Assembly: GCF_004349135.1 (NCBI RefSeq)
Contig: NZ_SMFN01000002.1
Coordinates: forward strand, 124,001 to 188,000
DNA: 64,000 bases
Reading direction: 5' to 3'
DNA from: Flavobacterium sandaracinum
GTDB taxonomy: Bacteria > Bacteroidota > Bacteroidia > Flavobacteriales > Flavobacteriaceae
In this document: positions 59,071-64,000 of the stretch, in pieces
Layout of the letters: every line of letters begins with the position of its first letter
Numbering within the stretch: position 1 is the stretch's first letter
Notes under the pieces: generated by a model
Seen by the model: only the letters and a program-made list of their open reading frames with translations
The model's database searches: none
Told to the model about the DNA's origin: nothing
Program-made: the position numbers and the translations under genes

Positions 59071-59293
59071 CCCGTTGGGTGTAATTTATTTTTGATGGCA
59101 ATTTTTCGTCAGTTCCAGTATTTTTCTCCCGAAGCTGCGGGAAGAAAAATGTTTCGAGAACAAGAAAAATTTCATTAAAAACGCTTCTCGATTCACGACA
59201 CTTCGAGTTGCGTAGTGTATCGAGACGTTTTGTTCCGTTTTACTTCACAAAAAAACACTCGGACAGACGCTTTGAATAATTGCACCCAACGGG
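59071..59293 (-). mobile_element. MITE-like family-B element, copy 3 (intact, with 9-bp target duplication)
   Basis: Terminal inverted repeats CCCGTTGGGTG (59071-59081) and CACCCAACGGG (59283-59293) are perfect, and extend into AATT next to the left one. The element is flanked by TTATAGTAA on both sides (59062-59070 and 59294-59302), a 9-bp target-site duplication. On the minus strand the core is in the same order as in copies 1 and 2 and has the TCTCGAT.../...ATCGAGA stem. There is no ORF, so mobilisation must be by a transposase elsewhere. Confidence 0.88.
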
Positions 59294-59303
59294 TTATAGT
59301 AAT

Positions 59304-59337
59304 AAAAAAAGGAAACGAATAATCGTTTCCTTTTTTT
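59304..59337 (-). terminator. Intrinsic terminator of the 59357-59674 gene
   Basis: GGAAACGA (59311-59318) and TCGTTTCC (59323-59330) form the core stem, extended by A-run/T-run pairs to AAAAAAA/TTTTTTT, with a 4-base ATAA loop, 20 bp past the stop codon. Confidence 0.85.
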
Positions 59338-59356
59338 ATTCTTATTTTTGATTTGA

Positions 59357-59674
59357 TTATAGTAAAAGAATCAACAATAGGATAACAATAATGATAGCAC
59401 CTACAGATAAATAAACTCCATTTCCTGTAGATCTTAATTCCGTTTTGATAGCACGAACTTCTTTACGCAATTCTTTTTTCTCTGATGAATTCAAAGAAGA
59501 CTTGTCCATTTCTTTTATTTCGTCAAGACGATTCAGCAATACCTTAACTTCTGCAGGCACTTCTTTTGGAGTGTTCGTAATTGCTGTTGGATTTTTTTCA
59601 GCTGCTAACATTTGAGTAGGAACAACACTTAATGACAATACCATCATCATTAAATAAAAGGTAACTTTTTTCAT
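59357..59674 (-). CDS. Small exported/tail-anchored hypothetical protein
   Basis: A 105-residue protein. A signal peptide ends at about residue 25 (VVPTQMLAAEK). The middle is a charged helical segment (VKVLLNRLDEIKEMDKSSLNSSEKKELRKEVRAIKTELRS). The C-terminus is one membrane helix, GVYLSVGAIIIVILLLILLL (86-105), to the last residue. This N-signal/C-anchor form is common among small Flavobacterium stress proteins whose function is unknown. It has its own terminator, and a MITE-like element lies 64 bp downstream of its stop codon. Confidence 0.75.
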   Translation of the reverse strand: MKKVTFYLMMMVLSLSVVPTQMLAAEKNPTAITNTPKEVPAEVKVLLNRLDEIKEMDKSSLNSSEKKELRKEVRAIKTELRSTGNGVYLSVGAIIIVILLLILLL

Positions 59675-59867
59675 TTCTTTTGGTTTTAGTTATGAATTTC
59701 TATGAGTATAAAAGTAAACAATAGTATGATATAAAATCTTATACAATTATAGTATTAAATTATATAATTTACGCTTTTGTGTTCTGATTATTGTATTTAT
59801 TGTTTTGTAAGTTAATGATTTATGTATTTCTATATGATTTAAAGTGTTAAGTGGATGTGTGCGGTGG

Positions 59868-61688
59868 TCATCTATAAATTACAGTCCGAGGCTTTGCCAG
59901 TTCAAAATCTTGAAAACCAAAATCAGTTGTCTCAAATGAATTTGTTTTGAAAATGTTTTCTCCATTTCCAGGAATGGAAGGATAATAGGAAAGTGAAATT
60001 TGAAAGGCGCTGAATACTAAAAAATCATTATTAATAATTAAACCAATTCCAATTTTTGAATACGCTTTGCTTTCCGCTATTCCATTCTTAGCATTTCCAA
60101 GTATTGCAACTGAATAATTTAGATAGGGATTCAATCGAAAACCCCATAAATCCCAGGGTGCATAAGCTTGAGTTTGCAGAGTCAGTAGTGCTTTTTCGGT
60201 ACCATATTGTGCGATCGTAAATCCATTAAGTCCATAACTCTCGTTGATTGAAAGTTGGTCTCCAATTGCATTCATGCGGTTTGCACCAATGACTAATTGG
60301 GGTTTTACGAACTGACGCAATTTCCATCTTCCAATGCTTAGCAGATTAGTAAAATAATTGGCCTGAAAAGAAAATGCTGTTTGTTTTGTTGTTGCTTTTT
60401 CAAAAAAAGTTCCTATTTCAAAATTAGCGCTTAGAAACCCCCATTTATAGAAATTTCCAAAAGCAGCACGACCACCCAAATAGTACCGACCGGCATTGTT
60501 TTTATATTGATAACCGGTTGTTATACCGTAAATTCTGCCAATGGGTACATCCTCAATAATTCCGTTTCTGAATATAAAGCGGTCTCTAATAAATTTACGG
60601 GAAGAAATACCAATACCAACCAAAGCGAGTTTTTCATTGGAATAAAAATCATCGGGATCATATTCAAAAACAGGACTTTCTTGGTATTTAAGATGTAAGA
60701 ATCGGCCTGTTGTAACTAGATTTGTCGTTCTTTCACTTTCGGTATTACCCTTAAAAATTCTAAAAGCTCGTCCAAGCCAAAAATCGTGTGTATTATATTT
60801 AAAATTCTGATAGGCAAAAATTAAATTAGAGTCGGGGACGGTGTCTTTTCTAAATTGCTGATCTATATAAATTCCACCTGCCCATTTTGTCAGCGGGGAA
60901 TAAAAAGGGCGATCAATTGCTATACTTTTACCATAATATTCTTCTAAATCAATTTGATAACTGGCTCTAGTGTTTATAAAGGTATTTTTTATGTTTGGAA
61001 TACTATAAGCAACTGAATAAGCGCTTTTGCCATCACTGAATCTATTTCTTATTTTGTTTTCAAATTGATGACCTGATCCTAAAAAATTACGGTCGTTCAG
61101 ACCAAAACTGACTCGGGAACTTGAAAGGGAGCCTGTAGGAATCAAACTCCATGAATCTAAAACACGAATAGCAATATCAACGGAATCAGGGCTGCTCGGG
61201 ATTAATTTGGGAGCAATATCCACTCGGTTTATAAAGCGTTGTGTACGGATCAAACGTTCTGATTCTTTAACAAGTAGCGAATCAAAAGGTTTGTTTCTTT
61301 TGATCAGTAATAAATTTAATATTGCAAGTCGGTTGGTTTTGATATGGATTTTATTTCCATTCTTTTCCGCCCAATTTTTAGGTTTTTTTAAAGTGTCGGT
61401 TTCAGAGTAACCAAAAGGGTCGAGTGTTAGAATGGTAATATTCCTTATTATTTTGCCTTCAAAAGTGCTGTATTCTTTTTGGACTTCTTTTGTTATTTCG
61501 TTTTTTATAACTGGCGTTCTAAAAACTATTTTATGCATCAAACGTGTAAACTTGTTCTTCTTGGAATAATTTTTAATATTTGTATATACGTCAGATGAAT
61601 CTTTCTTTGCCGTTTTTTCCTGAGCGATAGAAGTCTGAAAACAACTAAATAGTACAAGTAGAAAAATTAGATTTATTTTTTTATACAT
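59868..61688 (-). CDS. Omp85/BamA-like outer-membrane barrel protein
   Basis: A 606-residue outer-membrane protein. The start is MYKKINLIFLLVLFSCFQTS (signal peptide, residues 1-22), not the earlier ATG at 61721. At about 85-170 there is one POTRA-like unit (FEGKIIRNITILTLDPFGYSE, then RLIRTQRFINRVDIAPKLI and VDIAIRVLDSWSLIP). The remaining two thirds are an antiparallel barrel of long strands that starts at FGLNDRNFLGSGHQFENKIR, with the Omp85 'f.l.D.NflG.G....' opening. The usual VRGF motif was not found. The end ELAKPRTVIYR lacks the classical terminal aromatic. It is related to the surface-antigen/TamA group, but partner and substrate are unknown. Confidence 0.75.
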   Translation of the reverse strand: MYKKINLIFLLVLFSCFQTSIAQEKTAKKDSSDVYTNIKNYSKKNKFTRLMHKIVFRTPVIKNEITKEVQKEYSTFEGKIIRNITILTLDPFGYSETDTLKKPKNWAEKNGNKIHIKTNRLAILNLLLIKRNKPFDSLLVKESERLIRTQRFINRVDIAPKLIPSSPDSVDIAIRVLDSWSLIPTGSLSSSRVSFGLNDRNFLGSGHQFENKIRNRFSDGKSAYSVAYSIPNIKNTFINTRASYQIDLEEYYGKSIAIDRPFYSPLTKWAGGIYIDQQFRKDTVPDSNLIFAYQNFKYNTHDFWLGRAFRIFKGNTESERTTNLVTTGRFLHLKYQESPVFEYDPDDFYSNEKLALVGIGISSRKFIRDRFIFRNGIIEDVPIGRIYGITTGYQYKNNAGRYYLGGRAAFGNFYKWGFLSANFEIGTFFEKATTKQTAFSFQANYFTNLLSIGRWKLRQFVKPQLVIGANRMNAIGDQLSINESYGLNGFTIAQYGTEKALLTLQTQAYAPWDLWGFRLNPYLNYSVAILGNAKNGIAESKAYSKIGIGLIINNDFLVFSAFQISLSYYPSIPGNGENIFKTNSFETTDFGFQDFELAKPRTVIYR

Positions 61689-61784
61689 TGTCTGGATATC
61701 AACTGTAAAATTAAAAAGCAATCTTAATAAATTTTTTTATCAACTACATTAGAATTTTAAAAAAATAGATTTGATTTTTTTAAA

Positions 61785-62984
61785 TTATCCATCCTTTCGA
61801 TTACTCGTATTTTCAGTTGTTGTTTCTGTAAACACGGGTAAAGGAAGATCCGTCTTTATTGTGTTTTTTTCAGGTGGTACTTCTGAATCAAAAAGAGGTA
61901 ATTTAATTTTTCTCCAAGTATAAGTCTTAGGTAGATGATCCCCCATCAAATAACCCCAGGGCTCTAAAGATTCAATTCTGTCAAAAATTACTTTTAAAAC
62001 GGCCAGTATCGGAAGTGCTAAAAACATACCGGAAACTCCTGCAATTGCTCCACCAATAATGATTCCAACAATGGATATAAACGCATTTATTTCAACTTTT
62101 GAACTTACAATCATTGGTACAACAATATTATTATCAATGATTTGTACTACAATCGTAACTGCTATAACACCCACTATGATCGATAAATCAGGAGAACCCG
62201 TCAACGATGCAATAATACTTAATAAACCAGCAAGAAGGATTCCAATGTATGGGATTAAATTGAGAATCCCAGTTATTATTCCTAATAGAATAGCGTATTT
62301 TACACCAATTAACATAAACCCAAGCGTAGTCATAGTTGCAATTAAAATCATTTGGATTATTAAGCCAACAATATAACTATTGATTGCTACTCTTATATTC
62401 GTTAATATATCTTTTAGTTGTTCATGCTTTTCTTTGTTTACTAATTTAGCTAAGAACAGTAAAAAATGAGTTCGGTATAAAAGAATTAAAAAAGTATATA
62501 TAGGAATTAAAGTTAAATTAACTACAATATCCGTAAGAGACAGCAGCGTTGTACCTAGTATTTCTTTTCCTTTTTCCATCGAATCTTTTGTGGCGGAATC
62601 GATGTACTCTTTTTGTTCTCTAGAGCTTAAATGAAAATTATCTCTGATAAAACCCTGAATGTTTCTAATATGAATCGAAATGTTTCTTTCAATTTTATCA
62701 AAATCGGCTGCGAAATCGCTAATTTGAAAAGATAAAAAAACGAATAATCCAATAAAAATCAGCACAAATAAAATTACGGAAATCATAACCGCTAGGACAT
62801 GCGGTAAACGAATTCTAACTTTAAAAAACTGGACAACAGGATATAACAATATGGCAAATAAAAATGAGATCATCACCGGTACTAAGATATCTTGACCAAT
62901 ATAAAAAATAAAGAAAATGGATATCAATCCTAGCAAAGTGAGTGCTAGTTTAGCGTAAAAGGGCAATTTAAGAATGTCATTCAT
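61785..62984 (-). CDS. AI-2E family transporter
   Basis: A 399-residue membrane protein with eight predicted helices. Motifs of the AI-2E (PerM/TqsA/YdiK) family are LVPVMISFLFAILLYPVVQF, LIGVKYAILLGIITGILNLIPYIGILLAGLLSI and IGGAIAGVSGMFLALPILAVLKVIFDR, the last with the family's 'G...G..G..ia.P..A..k' end. The family is probably a general anion/solute exporter; its link to AI-2 is weak (established caveat). The C-terminus has a hydrophilic tail rich in Pro/Thr. It follows the MscS-like gene at a distance of 164 bp and is probably separately transcribed. Confidence 0.93.
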   Translation of the reverse strand: MNDILKLPFYAKLALTLLGLISIFFIFYIGQDILVPVMISFLFAILLYPVVQFFKVRIRLPHVLAVMISVILFVLIFIGLFVFLSFQISDFAADFDKIERNISIHIRNIQGFIRDNFHLSSREQKEYIDSATKDSMEKGKEILGTTLLSLTDIVVNLTLIPIYTFLILLYRTHFLLFLAKLVNKEKHEQLKDILTNIRVAINSYIVGLIIQMILIATMTTLGFMLIGVKYAILLGIITGILNLIPYIGILLAGLLSIIASLTGSPDLSIIVGVIAVTIVVQIIDNNIVVPMIVSSKVEINAFISIVGIIIGGAIAGVSGMFLALPILAVLKVIFDRIESLEPWGYLMGDHLPKTYTWRKIKLPLFDSEVPPEKNTIKTDLPLPVFTETTTENTSNRKDG

Positions 62985-63148
62985 TTCTTTTTGGGTATTT
63001 CTTTATAAAAAGTAATTATTCTACTCGCAAATATGCGTAATTATAAAAAGTAAAGTATTACATATTTTTTAGCAATTGTTGCATAATTATCACTTCTTAA
63101 TTAAGTACTTACTAATAAAAAATAAATTAGCATTCATAAAGTTATGAA

Positions 63149-63685
63149 TTAATCTACATATTCTTTGTCATTGAATTGTTTTTCTAATATCGAGATTCCT
63201 TTCTGTAAAAGAAGATTGTTGGGATAGATGATTGTTTCTCCATCACTTGTTTTTAAGAAAACATGAAAAGCACCAATGTCCTCAATTTCAGCCATAAAAG
63301 GAAAATCTTTATCATGTATTTTTATAACATCACCAATTTTAAATGGAAACGAAAAGAACAAAATGATACCCGCTGTAATATTGCTTAGAATGGACCATTG
63401 CGCAAACAAAGCTACACCTACAACGGTTGTAAAAGAAGAAAGTGCAATAATGATGTCTTTAGTTTGCACTCCCCATATAATTATTAGAGCTATTATCACT
63501 AAAATATTAATGAACAAATGCATGTATTTAATCACTAAATTCGTTCTGCGCTCTAAAGTTTGGTTTGTCTTTGCATACCGCCGCACCAGTTTTGTAGCAA
63601 CAATTCTTAAAAAAATAAGCAAAGTTCCTAGAATTCCACTAGCAATTAGTTCCCGTGAATATTCGTGTAGTATTGACATTTCCAT
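63149..63685 (-). CDS. Small-conductance mechanosensitive-channel-like protein (MscS family)
   Basis: A 178-residue short channel protein. Residues about 14-31 and 58-77 are the outer membrane helices. The pore-lining helix and the MscS beta domain follow: LSSFTTVVGVALFAQWSILSNITAGIILFFSFPFKIGDVIKIHDKDFPFMAEIEDIGAFHVFLKTSDGETIIYPNNLLLQ. The typical G-A-G pattern of the MscS pore is represented by 'TTVVGVALFAQWSILSNITAGI'. It lacks the C-terminal alpha/beta cage of E. coli MscS, so this is the short, often ion-leak-regulating type. It lies 7 bp downstream of the Maf gene, so they are probably one operon. Confidence 0.9.
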   Translation of the reverse strand: MEMSILHEYSRELIASGILGTLLIFLRIVATKLVRRYAKTNQTLERRTNLVIKYMHLFINILVIIALIIIWGVQTKDIIIALSSFTTVVGVALFAQWSILSNITAGIILFFSFPFKIGDVIKIHDKDFPFMAEIEDIGAFHVFLKTSDGETIIYPNNLLLQKGISILEKQFNDKEYVD

Positions 63686-63692
63686 ACCGTAT

Positions 63693-64000
63693 TTAAGCTA
63701 GTTTTTTTAAATATTCATATACTTTATCCGTTGGCATTCCCATCACATTTGCATAGGAACCTTCAATTTTTGAAACGCCAATAAAACCAATCCACTCCTG
63801 AATTCCGTATGAACCGGCTTTATCATAGGGCTTGTAATTCTCTAAATAATAACGAATCGATTCATCGCTTAATTCATTGAAAGTGACTTTTGTTATTTCA
63901 TACAATACATCTACTTTTTCATTGGTTTTAAAGCAAACCGAAGTGATGACTTCATGAGTAGCATTCGACAAGGATTTCAAGATTTCAAATGCATCTTGTT
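63693..64000 (-). CDS. maf: Maf-family nucleotide pyrophosphatase, partial
   Basis: The last 102 residues of a Maf/YhdE/YceF-type house-cleaning pyrophosphatase that hydrolyses non-canonical dTTP/UTP or m7GTP. The frame is open to the window edge (minus strand), so the N-terminal active-site loop (SxSPxR) is missing. Visible Maf features are VITSVCFKTNEKVDVLYEIT, LSDESIRYYLENYKPYDKAGSYGIQEW with the conserved 'pxDKAGaYgIQ' and the closing SYANVMGMPTDKVYEYLKKLA, the conserved 'GsY.nVMGLP...v...L'. The TAA stop at 63693 is 7 bp before the MscS-like gene. Confidence 0.93.
   Translation of the reverse strand, partial: QDAFEILKSLSNATHEVITSVCFKTNEKVDVLYEITKVTFNELSDESIRYYLENYKPYDKAGSYGIQEWIGFIGVSKIEGSYANVMGMPTDKVYEYLKKLA

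Larger units (their letters stand above)
58961..59356. other. Gene-free region holding the best-preserved MITE-like copy
   Basis: 396 bp. It contains the MITE-like element 59071-59293 with 9-bp duplications on each side, then the terminator 59304-59337. No other feature is seen. Confidence 0.7.

Overview
The window looks like a chromosomal segment of a Flavobacterium-type member of the Bacteroidota. The DNA is AT-rich. Several genes are preceded by the Bacteroidota promoter pattern TTTG-N19/20-TAnnTTTG. Gene content is typical of the group: PorT-type and OmpA/TSP3 outer-membrane proteins, DUF2911, DUF1684, DUF6526, an M56/BlaI pair and Lmo0937-type mini-proteins. No rRNA, CRISPR array, integrase or transposase gene was found.

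Layout. (1) 0-11.5 kb, nearly all minus strand: an envelope and stress block. It holds the start of a repeat-rich coiled-coil protein, a holin-like protein, YtxH, two 50-aa membrane peptides, a PorT-like barrel, a coiled-coil lipoprotein, a CsbD-like protein, an Mla/MCE lipid transporter (E-F-D), a DUF2383 four-helix protein, an OmpA protein and Dps. (2) 12.4-20.3 kb: metabolism, namely an Old Yellow Enzyme, an aldehyde dehydrogenase, a truncated YciE-like protein, fumarylacetoacetase divergent from glyA, and miaE. (3) 20.5-32.3 kb: an AraC regulator with a response regulator, an acetyltransferase, a MacAB-like three-gene exporter, a pentapeptide protein, a TPR adenylate cyclase coupled to an unknown small protein, YitT and a zinc alcohol dehydrogenase. 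(4) 32.4-43.5 kb: a defence island with a type I restriction-modification system (hsdM, an AlbA/Schlafen ATPase-fold gene, hsdS, hsdR) next to a divergent hipBA toxin-antitoxin pair, embedded in palindromic repeats and one candidate small RNA. (5) 43.7-64 kb: housekeeping and envelope genes, namely tRNA-Arg(ACG), apt, an M56 protease with a BlaI repressor, MFS, TatD, TcdA, HAD, a sodium symporter, a PIG-L deacetylase, two paralogous basic secreted proteins, an Omp85-like barrel, AI-2E, MscS-like and Maf (cut by the window end).

The repeat landscape is the most unusual aspect. At least four dispersed families sit between genes. The first is a ~223-bp MITE-like element with CCCGTTGGGTG terminal inverted repeats and, in one copy, a perfect 9-bp target duplication. 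The second is a ~190-bp element present in three copies. The third is a 24-bp-arm palindrome that brackets exactly hsdR-hsdS in opposite orientations. The fourth is a 112/113-bp tandem array. An 18-bp repeat related to the MITE core has expanded in frame inside hsdM.

Regulatory sites that can be read directly include three AACTA-N6-TAGTT palindromes at exact 20-bp spacing over the blaI promoter, and a TGTTGGTA/TACCAACA operator over the hipBA promoter.

All functions are assigned from sequence motifs and family knowledge. No database search was run.
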